The notes beneath the pieces were generated by a model. The model ran no database searches, was not told the DNA's origin, and worked only from the letters and a program-made list of their open reading frames with translations. Of a stretch of DNA of 64,000 nt, positions 9,212-17,424 are shown in pieces. Every line of letters starts with the position of its first letter. The stretch's first letter is position 1. This DNA is from ECT2AJA-110-A sp035399845 (GTDB taxonomy: Bacteria; Planctomycetota; Phycisphaerae; UBA1845; UTPLA1): assembly GCA_035399845.1 (NCBI GenBank), contig DAOPJV010000022.1:1-64000 (forward strand). The letters are read 5' to 3'. Position numbers and translations under genes: made by a program.

Positions 9212-10453
9212 TTATCGCGTTCGATCGACGACGACGCGGCCGGCTTTGATGACTTTCGCGACGGGATTGACGCCGACGTTGTAGGCCCAGCGATTCACAT
9301 TGGGCGTCTCCAGGATCACAAGATCCGCCTGATGTCCGATGGCGATGGCGCCGAGGCGATCGGCTCGACGGAGGGCCGCGGCGGCGTTGGCCGTGCAGGC
9401 GACAAGGGATTCGAGCGGTGTCATCCGCAGCATCGTTGCGGCCATCGACATGATCAGCGGCAGGGATTCGATCGTACACGACCCCGGATTGACGTCCGTC
9501 GCGAGGGCCACGGGCAGCCCCGCCTCGATCAGCTTCCGGGCCGGCGCCACAGGCGAGCCGAGGAAGAACGAGCAGCCGGGCAACACGACGGGAATCGTCT
9601 TCGAGGCCTTCAGCGCGGCGATATCCTCGTCCGTCACGCATTCAAGGTGATCGGCGCTGACGGCGCCGAGTCCGCAGGCCATGGCCGTCGCGCCAGTCCA
9701 CGTGATCTGTTCACTGTGGATCTTCGGCGCGAGGCCCGCGCTCCTGCAGGCGGTGAGGAATCGGCGGGACTGTTCGAGATTGAAAGCCCCGCGTTCACAG
9801 AAGACGTCCGCGAATTCGGCGAGCCCCTCGTCGACCACCTGTTTCAGCAACGCCGGATCGAGCATCTGATCGAGATAGGCGTCCGCCCTGCCATCGAATT
9901 CGGGCGGGATCGTGTGGGCCGCGAGGTAGGTCCCGATCATCTCGACCGGTGTCTGGCTGGCGACGCGACGGATGGCGCGGAGCGTCTTGAGTTCGTGCTC
10001 GGGGGCGAGACCGTAGCCGGACTTGGCCTCGATCGTCGTCACGCCGTATTCGAGCATGTGGCGAACGCGAGGCAGCGACTGGGCGACGAGATCGTCTTCA
10101 CTGGCGGCGCGGAGCATGCGCACGGAGTTCCTGATCCCCCCGCCCGCTTCAAGGATCTCAATATAGCTTGCGCCAGCGATACGTTGCTCGAATTCGTTCT
10201 CGCGCGAACCCGCATAGACAACGTGTGTGTGGCAATCGATCAGACCGGGCGTCAGCGTACCGCCACGCGCGTCGATGACGTCGGCGTCGGCGGATGCGGG
10301 CGTCTCCTTTCGCACACCAAACCAGGCGATGCGCTCGTCCTCAATGATGAGCGCCGCGTCCTCGATAATCGGCGGTCGCCGCATCGTGTCTCCGCAAACG
10401 GGCCCCGGCGGGACGGCGACGAGCTGGGCGATATTCTCAATGCGTGTCTTCAT
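9212..10453 (-). CDS. hutI: imidazolonepropionase
   Basis: This 413-residue cytoplasmic amidohydrolase opens imidazolonepropionate to formiminoglutamate, the third step of histidine breakdown. Visible family features are the HxH metal site in DCHTHVVYAG, EAKSGYGL, AAHTIPPEF, a later HSEQ metal ligand and ATDVNPGS near the C-terminus. Length matches the family (about 405-420). The frame is open for about 100 codons further upstream, but homology begins at MKTRIENIAQL, so the ATG at 10453 is chosen even though its ribosome binding site is weak. No hutH, hutU or later hut gene is nearby. It is divergent from the endonuclease gene. Confidence 0.93.
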   Translation of the reverse strand: MKTRIENIAQLVAVPPGPVCGDTMRRPPIIEDAALIIEDERIAWFGVRKETPASADADVIDARGGTLTPGLIDCHTHVVYAGSRENEFEQRIAGASYIEILEAGGGIRNSVRMLRAASEDDLVAQSLPRVRHMLEYGVTTIEAKSGYGLAPEHELKTLRAIRRVASQTPVEMIGTYLAAHTIPPEFDGRADAYLDQMLDPALLKQVVDEGLAEFADVFCERGAFNLEQSRRFLTACRSAGLAPKIHSEQITWTGATAMACGLGAVSADHLECVTDEDIAALKASKTIPVVLPGCSFFLGSPVAPARKLIEAGLPVALATDVNPGSCTIESLPLIMSMAATMLRMTPLESLVACTANAAAALRRADRLGAIAIGHQADLVILETPNVNRWAYNVGVNPVAKVIKAGRVVVDRTR

Positions 10454-10752
10454 GCGTGTCTCGATCGTGTTGAATGCGGCGCGGGCTGCGCGATACGAAC
10501 CTGTTGTGATTGCGAGCGACGGACTCCACATCAAGGCGCCCTGCCAACCGCATGGCGCCGCTCGGCGCGCTTCACAGTAATTTAACGGAAGCCGCGGCGA
10601 TTCCTCCGGGTTTTCAATTGCATTGCCCGCGTTGCGTCGGCAATATGTTCGGCGCTCAAACGACACGCCGACTCGTGTCGACATTTTCTCATGGCTCGCG
10701 CCAACGTTTCCGTTCGCACAAGGCGCATTTCCCAACAAAGGAGTGGCAGGCA

Positions 10753-12663
10753 ATGTTCCCCAACCATCTTCGCTCTCGGTCTCTCAGTCGGCAAGGCCGC
10801 CCGACACTGGCGGCGCTGACCGGCGTCGGCGCCGTGTCGCTGTGCGTATCGCTGGCCAGCGCGTCCATCCCGACGGGCTACTACGATGGCGTCAACGCGA
10901 CGAACGCCGCGGACATGCGAACGACGGTCCACGAGGCGATCGACGATCACACCCGCTATCCCTACACATCGAGCTCGACGGACACGTGGGACATTCTGGA
11001 TGACGCGGACGAGGATCCGAACAACAGCTCCAACATTCTCGATCTCTACAAGAACGCGTCCTACACGAAGGCCGGCGGCGGCAACAGCTACTACAATCGC
11101 GAGCACTCGTGGCCCAAGAGCTACGGCTTCCCGATCGACAACAGCTCGAACTACCCCTACACGGACTGCCATCATCTCTTCGCCTGCGACGACGGCTACA
11201 ACTCGTCGCGGAACAATCGGTACTACGACTATTGCGACGCCGGCTGCGAGGAGAAGCCGACCGACTCCAACAATGGCCAGGGCGGCGGCAGCGGAACCTA
11301 CGCCGGCAATTCCAACTGGCGAGGCACGGACACGTGGGAGACGTGGATCGGTCGCAAGGGCGATGTCGCCCGGGCGCTGCTCTATCTGGACGTGCGATAC
11401 GAAGGCGGAACCCACGGGATCACAAGCGTGGCCGAGCCCGACCTGATCCTGACGGACAACCCGGCCCTGATCGTGTCCGACACGTCGAGCAACAAGAGTA
11501 CGGCGTACATGGGCCTGCTGAGCGTTTTGCTCGAGTGGCACTACCTCGATCCCGTGGATGACGACGAACGCGTCCGCAACGACATCGTGTACGGCTACCA
11601 GGGCAATCGAAACCCGTTCATCGATCATCCCGAATGGGTCGAGTGCATCTTCGAAGGCGTTTGCGCCCGGCCCTGGATCAACGAGTTTCACTACGACAAT
11701 GTCGGCGGCGACACGGGCGAGTTCGTCGAAATCGCCGGCTACGCGGGAACGGACCTGACGGGCTGGACGGTCTACGGCTACAACGGCTCGGACGGGACCT
11801 ACTACAAGACGGCCGGCCTGTCCGGCTCGATCCCCGATGACGGCGACTGCATGGGCGTCGTCAGCGTCGCCTTCAGCGGTATGCAGAACGGACCGGATGG
11901 TCTCGCGCTCGTGGACGACAACGGGGATGTCGTGCAGTTCATCAGCTATGAAGGCGATTTCACGGCGACCAACGGACCGGCCAGCGGCATGACCAGCGAA
12001 GACATCGGCGTCAGCGAAACGACGAGCACACCTGTCGGCTACTCGCTCGCCGTTTCGGGGAGTGGCGATCACGTGTCGCTCTTCACGTGGCAGTCGGCGG
12101 CGGCCAGCACGGAGGACAGCGCCAACACGAGCCAGTCGCTGGCCGGCTACTGCGCCGGTTCCGGCGGCGGCGGCTCCGGCGTCGCCTGGATCAACGAACT
12201 TCACTACGACAACGACGGCGCCGACACAAACGAATTCGTCGAAATCGCGGGCACGGCCGGACTGAACATGAGCGGCTGGTCGATCGTCGCCTACAACGGA
12301 TCGAACGGCGCGTCCTACAGCACGACGAACCTGATGGGCACGATCAGCGATCAGCAGAACGGCTTCGGAACGCTGGCGTATTCAATCAGCGGTCTGCAGA
12401 ACGGCGCCCCCGATGGCATCGCGCTGGTCGACGACAACGGCGATGTGGTTCAGTTCCTCAGCTATGAAGGCGACTTCACGGCGACGAACGGACCGGCCGA
12501 CGGTCTGACAAGTGTGGATATCGGCGTCAGCGAGCCGTCGACCACGACGGCGGGCTACTCGCTCCAGCTTTCCGGCACGGGAAGCGAGTACTCGGACTTC
12601 ACGTGGCAGTCGGCGGCGGCGCACACGAGTGGCCTGAAGAATACCGGCCAGACGTTCAACTGA
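10753..12663 (+). CDS. secreted endonuclease I with two lamin-tail-like repeats
   Basis: This 636-residue protein has a signal peptide (about 1-38). An endonuclease I / beta-beta-alpha-metal nuclease domain covers about 40-310, with the hallmark REHSWPKSYG and the downstream DCHHLFACD and NRYYDY segments. Two copies of a roughly 150-residue domain follow, starting WINEFHYDN and WINELHYDN and sharing EFVEIAG and DDNGDVVQF; they resemble lamin-tail (LTD) beta domains. The protein probably degrades extracellular nucleic acid, and the repeats may anchor or bind. AAAGGAG at 10737-10743 fixes the start. A strong hairpin follows the stop. Confidence 0.9.
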   Translation: MFPNHLRSRSLSRQGRPTLAALTGVGAVSLCVSLASASIPTGYYDGVNATNAADMRTTVHEAIDDHTRYPYTSSSTDTWDILDDADEDPNNSSNILDLYKNASYTKAGGGNSYYNREHSWPKSYGFPIDNSSNYPYTDCHHLFACDDGYNSSRNNRYYDYCDAGCEEKPTDSNNGQGGGSGTYAGNSNWRGTDTWETWIGRKGDVARALLYLDVRYEGGTHGITSVAEPDLILTDNPALIVSDTSSNKSTAYMGLLSVLLEWHYLDPVDDDERVRNDIVYGYQGNRNPFIDHPEWVECIFEGVCARPWINEFHYDNVGGDTGEFVEIAGYAGTDLTGWTVYGYNGSDGTYYKTAGLSGSIPDDGDCMGVVSVAFSGMQNGPDGLALVDDNGDVVQFISYEGDFTATNGPASGMTSEDIGVSETTSTPVGYSLAVSGSGDHVSLFTWQSAAASTEDSANTSQSLAGYCAGSGGGGSGVAWINELHYDNDGADTNEFVEIAGTAGLNMSGWSIVAYNGSNGASYSTTNLMGTISDQQNGFGTLAYSISGLQNGAPDGIALVDDNGDVVQFLSYEGDFTATNGPADGLTSVDIGVSEPSTTTAGYSLQLSGTGSEYSDFTWQSAAAHTSGLKNTGQTFN

Positions 12664-12722
12664 TCCAACCCCGAATCGACATCGGCCCGCGACGCCTGAA
12701 TGCGGGCCTGAAGTGAGTCAAC

Positions 12723-12763
12723 CAACGTCCCCGCGAGGCGATCTTCGCCCCGCGGGGACGTTG
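12723..12763. terminator. strong GC hairpin after the nuclease gene
   Basis: Outer arms CAACGTCCCCGCG and CGCGGGGACGTTG pair perfectly over 13 nt (12723-12735 and 12751-12763). Inside, GGCGA and TCGCC add five pairs round TCT. No U-tract follows. It is 59 nt past the nuclease stop and 17 nt before the next start codon, so it could end transcription or shape the leader of the HD-GYP gene. Confidence 0.6.
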
Positions 12764-12768
12764 TCCGC

Positions 12769-12774
12769 TATGAT
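12769..12774 (+). promoter_or_regulatory. candidate -10 box next to the start codon
   Basis: TATGAT lies six nt before the ATG at 12781, where a transcript would begin at or next to the start codon. No Shine-Dalgarno site is present and the -35 region falls in the hairpin, so a leaderless mRNA is inferred. Confidence 0.4.
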
Positions 12775-12780
12775 GGTGGC

Positions 12781-13899
12781 ATGATCCACCTGCCGCCCCA
12801 AACCGTCGAGGCCCTGCTGGAATCGCTGAACTGCGGCGCGATGCTGCTGGATCGCAGCGGTCGCATTCTGATCGCCAATCGGCGTCTGATCGACATGATG
12901 AAGACGCCCCTGCCCTGTCTGCGCGAACGACGGTTCGAAGACATCTACGACGATGAAAAGGACCGACGGCGCGTGCAGGAGCGCATGGCGGAATTCGGCG
13001 AGGCTCGGGAAGGCGAGTTCTATCTGCCGCGTGTCGACGGCACGCATCTGCCGGTGATTCTGTCGAGCCGGCCGCTGGGCGACGGGGAACCGCTGTCGAA
13101 CTACATGGTCGTGACGGCGATCGACATCTCGAAGCAGAAGGCGGCCGAGGCGCGGCTGTCGGAGGACTATCACACAATCGCGCAGCTGAGCGATACCGTG
13201 CTGACGCAGGCTCTGGATCTCAAGCACTACTCGGAAGACCTCGAGCAGATGGTGCGTGATCGGACGGAAGAGATCCGCGAGGCCAACATGGAGGCGATCA
13301 CGATGCTGGCCGTCGCGTGTGAAACGCGTGACGAGGACACGGGCTCGCACGTGCTGCGGATTCAGCGATACACGGAGCAACTGGCCCGCGAGCTGCGCCT
13401 GCCGGAGACCGACGTCGAACGCTTCGGCTACTCGGCGATTCTGCATGACGTGGGGAAGATTGTCGTGCCAGACGACATCCTGAAGAAACCCGGACTGCTG
13501 ACGCTGGAAGAGCGCGAGATCATGCAGCGGCATGCGCCGGAAGGTGAGCGCATTCTGTCCAGCAAGCCCTTCTTCGACACGGCGCGGGCCATCGCGCGCA
13601 GCCATCATGAGAACTGGGATGGTTCCGGCTATCCTGACGGCGCAAAGGGCGAGGCGATTCCGCTGGCGGCTCGCATCGTCCACGTGGCCGACGTCTTCGA
13701 CGCCCTGACCAGCAGGCGCGTCTATAAGCCGGCCTGGTCACGGGAAGACGCCGCCCGAGCGATTCGGGAGGGCGCCGGACGAATGTTCGATCCGAGTGTC
13801 GTCGCGGCGTTTGATTCCCTGATGCGGAACGGCGGCCTCGAGGCCGACGACACACGTTTGTCAGTCGATATGTCGTCAGATACTGGCGCATCGTCATGA
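12781..13899 (+). CDS. PAS domain plus HD-GYP phosphodiesterase
   Basis: A 372-residue cytoplasmic signalling protein. A PAS domain (about 8-125, with GAMLLDRSGRILIAN and VVTAIDISKQK) is joined by a coiled signalling helix (about 125-175) to an HD-GYP domain (about 175-350). The catalytic set is complete: HDVGK, the downstream His residues, and HHENWDGSGYPDG, which carries the GYP motif. HD-GYP domains hydrolyse cyclic di-GMP. The next gene is a close paralogue. No GGDEF partner is in the window. The ATG at 12781 aligns with the paralogue's start. The PAS ligand is unknown. Confidence 0.92.
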   Translation: MIHLPPQTVEALLESLNCGAMLLDRSGRILIANRRLIDMMKTPLPCLRERRFEDIYDDEKDRRRVQERMAEFGEAREGEFYLPRVDGTHLPVILSSRPLGDGEPLSNYMVVTAIDISKQKAAEARLSEDYHTIAQLSDTVLTQALDLKHYSEDLEQMVRDRTEEIREANMEAITMLAVACETRDEDTGSHVLRIQRYTEQLARELRLPETDVERFGYSAILHDVGKIVVPDDILKKPGLLTLEEREIMQRHAPEGERILSSKPFFDTARAIARSHHENWDGSGYPDGAKGEAIPLAARIVHVADVFDALTSRRVYKPAWSREDAARAIREGAGRMFDPSVVAAFDSLMRNGGLEADDTRLSVDMSSDTGASS

Positions 13900-14061
13900 A
13901 GTTTTGAGACCTGGACGGCGCCTGTCGCATCAGTCGGGCCCCTGGCGGCCGCCGCCAGACCGACATTCCCGGTCCCTGTCCACTTCCCGGAGAGTCTGAC
14001 GAAGTTGTCATCAATCCGTGATTTCCGCGTGTCATCACGTCGATGAGTGATGCAGGAAGTG

Positions 14062-15174
14062 ATGGAAGGACTGACTCTGACAACGGCGGAGGCGTTACTG
14101 GAAGCGCTGCATTGCGGCGCCCTGGTCATCAATCGGGACGGACTGATCCTTCTGGCCAACGAGGAGGCGGCCGACCTGATGAAGTGGCCGATCGGCGATC
14201 TGAACGGACGCATGGTCCCATCGCTCTATGCGGAAGGTCCGGAACGCGACTATCTCAATCGCATGATCGCCAACTTCGAGGTGCCGAGACAGATTGAGTA
14301 CCACGTTCCGACCCGCGACGGAGGGAAAGTCCCCGTCATCATCAGCAGCAATCTGCTGGGCAGGACGCCGCCGCTTTCGCACTACAAACTCGTCACACTG
14401 ACGGATATCAGCCGGCAGAAGTCGATGCAGAAGCGACTCGCCGACGACTACCAGACCATCTCCCACCTGAGCGACAAGGTCCTCGATCAGGCCCTCGATC
14501 TCAAGCATTACTCCGAGCGTCTCGAGGGCATGGTCCGCGAGCGGACGCTTGAACTGCACGAAGCCAATATGGAGTCGATCTACATGTTGGCGCTGGCGTG
14601 CGAGTCTCGTGACCAGGATACGGGGCTGCACATTCGCCGGATCAAGTGCTTCACGGAGGAGCTCAGCCGGGAACTCGGTCTGAGCGAACGGGAAATCGAG
14701 ATCTACGGCTACTCAGCGATCCTGCACGATGTCGGAAAGGTCATGATTCCGGATCACGTTCTGAAGAAGCCGGGAAAGCTGACGCCGGCGGAACGTCGCG
14801 TCATGGAGATGCACACGGCCGAAGGTGAACGCATTCTCTCAGACTCTCCCTTCTTCAGTATCGCGCGAACGATCGCCCGAAGCCATCACGAGAACTGGGA
14901 CGGAAGCGGATACCCCGACAACGTCCGCCATGAGGACATTCCGCTCCCGGCGCGAATTGTCCGCATCGTCGACGTCTACGACGCGCTCATCAGCCGACGC
15001 GCCTACAAGCCGGCATGGCCGAAGGAAGAAGCGCTGCGGATCATTCTCGACGGGGGTGAAAACCTGTTTGATCCGATTGTCCTGCGCGCCTTCGAAACAA
15101 TCATGGGGCGCGGCGGGTTCATTGCCGAATCAGAAACGCCGTCACGTCTGACATGCGCGACGACGCACGCCTGA
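14062..15174 (+). CDS. PAS domain plus HD-GYP phosphodiesterase, paralogue of the preceding gene
   Basis: This 370-residue protein has the same order of domains as its neighbour: PAS (about 8-125), signalling helix, HD-GYP with HDVGKVMIPD and HHENWDGSGYPDN. The two genes look like a tandem duplication that has diverged, mostly in the PAS part, so they may sense different signals. Upstream GTG/ATG codons at 14047 and 14050 are in frame, but the ATG at 14062 aligns exactly with the paralogue's first residue and has AGGAAG just before it. A GC hairpin (13942-13958) lies between the two genes. It converges with the GNAT gene nine nt further on. Confidence 0.92.
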   Translation: MEGLTLTTAEALLEALHCGALVINRDGLILLANEEAADLMKWPIGDLNGRMVPSLYAEGPERDYLNRMIANFEVPRQIEYHVPTRDGGKVPVIISSNLLGRTPPLSHYKLVTLTDISRQKSMQKRLADDYQTISHLSDKVLDQALDLKHYSERLEGMVRERTLELHEANMESIYMLALACESRDQDTGLHIRRIKCFTEELSRELGLSEREIEIYGYSAILHDVGKVMIPDHVLKKPGKLTPAERRVMEMHTAEGERILSDSPFFSIARTIARSHHENWDGSGYPDNVRHEDIPLPARIVRIVDVYDALISRRAYKPAWPKEEALRIILDGGENLFDPIVLRAFETIMGRGGFIAESETPSRLTCATTHA

Positions 15175-15183
15175 CGCGATCAC

Positions 15184-15648
15184 TCATTCGACATCGCGGA
15201 ATTCCGAGAGGTCCTTCTCGAAGATAATGAGGTTCTCGCTGCGATCCGGATCCCAGCGGACGCCCGCGATGTTGTAGCCCATCTTGATCGCCATGTGCAG
15301 AATCGGGCGATGACCGTTGTGGCATTCCATTCGTGAGAAATGATATTCGCGTTCGGCGGCCCAGGCGCACATCGCTTCGTGCAGCTGGGACGCGATGCCG
15401 ACACGGCGCATGTCGGGCCGAACACCGCTGAGCCACGCAAAATAGACGCTGGGTTTCAGTTCGAATCCCGTGGCAAAACCGACGGGTTCTCGATCGACGT
15501 TGGCGACAAGCAACAGCGTGTTGTAGCGGCCCAGGAGGCGTCGGCGGAAGAACTCGACATCATGCGGCGGACGGAATATCTCGTTGTACAGATTCGTGAT
15601 CAGCGGCAGTTCGCCCGGCCCGACGACGACGACTTCTGCATTGGCCAT
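15184..15648 (-). CDS. GNAT-family N-acetyltransferase
   Basis: A 154-residue protein with the GNAT pattern: a beta strand VGFATGFEL, then LSGVRPDMRRVGIASQLHEAM, where R-R-x-G-I-A is the acetyl-CoA pyrophosphate loop, and a C-terminal strand region. The acceptor substrate is unknown. MANAEVVVV at 15648 is chosen as the start because GAGGATGG precedes it. It is downstream of ribH on the same strand with a gap of about 100 nt, so co-transcription is possible. Confidence 0.85.
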   Translation of the reverse strand: MANAEVVVVGPGELPLITNLYNEIFRPPHDVEFFRRRLLGRYNTLLLVANVDREPVGFATGFELKPSVYFAWLSGVRPDMRRVGIASQLHEAMCAWAAEREYHFSRMECHNGHRPILHMAIKMGYNIAGVRWDPDRSENLIIFEKDLSEFRDVE

Positions 15649-15750
15649 CAGTCCATCCTCCCCCGCATCCATCATACGATTCATGATCCACGCCGACGCT
15701 CGGACCCAGAGGCGCCCGCCGATCACGAAGGCGACAATTCTCCGATCGTC

Positions 15751-16227
15751 TTACGCGTCCCGAATCGCCCTGAGCAGGTTGGCCATTTCCAGGGCGCTGA
15801 GCGCGGCGTCCGCCCCCTTATTGCCGGACTTGGCCCCGGCCCGCTCAATTGCCTGCTCCAGCGTGTCTGTGGTCAGGACACCGAAGCCGATCGGAACGCC
15901 CGTCTCCAGCGACACACGCGCCACGCCGCGCGACGCCTCGCCTCCGATGTGCGTGTGATGTGTCGTCTGTCCGCGAATCACGCATCCGATACAGATCAGG
16001 GCGTCGTACCTGCCGCTCTCCGCGGCGACCTTGGCGGCGATCGGCAGTTCCCAGGCGCCGGGCACCCAGATGTTCACGACCGCGCCGGCGTCGGCGCCAT
16101 GTCGGACGAGCGCGTCGCGGGCGCCCTCCAGCATGCGCGATGTAATGAACTCATTGAAACGGCTCACGATGACGCCGAAGCGCAGGCCGTGACCGTCCAG
16201 CTTTCCAACAATGCCTGTCTGGTTCAT
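15751..16227 (-). CDS. ribH: 6,7-dimethyl-8-ribityllumazine synthase
   Basis: This 158-residue enzyme condenses 5-amino-6-ribitylaminouracil with dihydroxybutanone phosphate, the next-to-last step of riboflavin synthesis. Characteristic segments are GVIVSRFNEFIT, WVPGAWELP, CIGCVIRGQTTHH (with the catalytic His) and GFGVLTTDT. It has the usual length. The start at 16227 has no Shine-Dalgarno site but has a TAGAAT box seven nt upstream. No other rib gene and no FMN riboswitch was seen nearby. Confidence 0.96.
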   Translation of the reverse strand: MNQTGIVGKLDGHGLRFGVIVSRFNEFITSRMLEGARDALVRHGADAGAVVNIWVPGAWELPIAAKVAAESGRYDALICIGCVIRGQTTHHTHIGGEASRGVARVSLETGVPIGFGVLTTDTLEQAIERAGAKSGNKGADAALSALEMANLLRAIRDA

Positions 16228-16234
16228 AGGTGAG

Positions 16235-16240
16235 ATTCTA
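16235..16240 (-). promoter_or_regulatory. candidate -10 box of ribH next to the start codon
   Basis: On the minus strand TAGAAT (one mismatch from consensus) lies seven nt before the ribH ATG; a weak TGGACC is 18 nt further up. With no Shine-Dalgarno site, a leaderless transcript is inferred. Confidence 0.45.
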
Positions 16241-16394
16241 ATTCGTGACTCGGGAATCGGTCCACCCGGCCCCGCCTCGGAACGCGAGTCGCATGAATCA
16301 CGAATCGTTGTGGCGCGTTTTCGGACCGGCGGATGACTCAGCGCCTGGTCGCGGACCCGACGCACGTCGAAACACAACGCGTCAGCGACACGGC

Positions 16395-17225
16395 CTACGA
16401 CGACGCCTGGACGGGTTTTCTGGCGCGAAAGAGGTCATAATTCAGCCAGCCGCGGCGGAACATCTTCGACATGCAGCCCAGAAATCCGACGCGACCGCGG
16501 AAGCCCTTCGTCGCCTTCCACGAGGCGAAGAAACCGCCGCCGCGAATTTCATCGAGCCCGTCGTCGAGGGCGTCGGCGACATGGAGGGCCGCGTCCTCAT
16601 GATGCAGCAGTTCGAACCCGTGGGTGCGAAACGCGTCCTTGTACTCGGCGGCCGACCAGAGATGGAGATTGGAATTGAACTGGCTCGGCAGCTTGTTAAG
16701 CCATTCGATCGGCGCAAACATGAGTTTGCGCGTCGTCGTGATATCGCCCAGGCAGAGGGCGCCGCCGGGCTTGAGGATGCGACGACATTCGCCGAGGAAG
16801 TTGTTCTTCTTCGCGTAATGCAGCGCCGACTCCAGATTGAAAATGACATCGACGCTGTCGCTCTCCAGCGGCAGGTTGTGGGCGTCTCCCTGCAGAAATC
16901 GCGGTCGAGACGCGGCGCTGTTCCATCGCCGGGACGCGGCCCTGACACTCGTGCCGAGGTACTCCAGGCCGATGAGACGGGCGGGTTTGTACCTGTCGAA
17001 GATCCAGCCGGAGGGACCTCCGATGCCACAGCCGACATCGAGAACGACGGAATCGCTCGTGATCGGCGTGTCGCCGAGGAGCTGCCAGACGAGCGACTGC
17101 TGATGTTCGTCAAACGTCTCGTTACCGCGCACTGCGGCGTAGCCACAGTTGTAACCGCGCAGATTGCGCGCCTGCGTGAGCTTCCAGTTCGGCTCGTAAT
17201 GCGCCTGCATCGTGCGCTGGGACAT
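16395..17225 (-). CDS. class I SAM-dependent methyltransferase
   Basis: A 276-residue protein with a Rossmann methyltransferase core: motif I VLDVGCGIGG (about 61-70), an acidic residue ending strand two (GLEY), the QGDAHNLP motif and LKPGGALCLGD. This resembles the UbiE/sterol C-methyltransferase group in the YxxxxNxxGYNxGY-type N-terminus, so a small-molecule or lipid substrate is likely, though unproven. Start at 17225 follows GAGGG at nine nt. It follows the sialidase-like gene by about 200 nt in the divergent order of promoters on the same strand. Confidence 0.88.
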   Translation of the reverse strand: MSQRTMQAHYEPNWKLTQARNLRGYNCGYAAVRGNETFDEHQQSLVWQLLGDTPITSDSVVLDVGCGIGGPSGWIFDRYKPARLIGLEYLGTSVRAASRRWNSAASRPRFLQGDAHNLPLESDSVDVIFNLESALHYAKKNNFLGECRRILKPGGALCLGDITTTRKLMFAPIEWLNKLPSQFNSNLHLWSAAEYKDAFRTHGFELLHHEDAALHVADALDDGLDEIRGGGFFASWKATKGFRGRVGFLGCMSKMFRRGWLNYDLFRARKPVQASS

Positions 17226-17424
17226 GTCAGCGAACCCTCACTCGTCACGGGGCCCTCGCCGCCGCGACCTCCTGCCAGCCTAAAGCGATCGATTCGCCGC
17301 GCCTGGGGGGCGTTCGGGGCATCGATCGAACGGGGCGGCATTGTATTCGCAAATCGCGCGTCGGGGTACGTCTGTCAGGACATCAGAATCCGCGTTCGCG
17401 GCGGCGTCGAGGGGGCCGTCGGGA

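Noticed and set aside
10582..12204. 540-codon minus-strand frame opposite the secreted nuclease
   Set aside because: Ala/Val/Arg-rich shadow of a gene with clear signal peptide and nuclease motifs.
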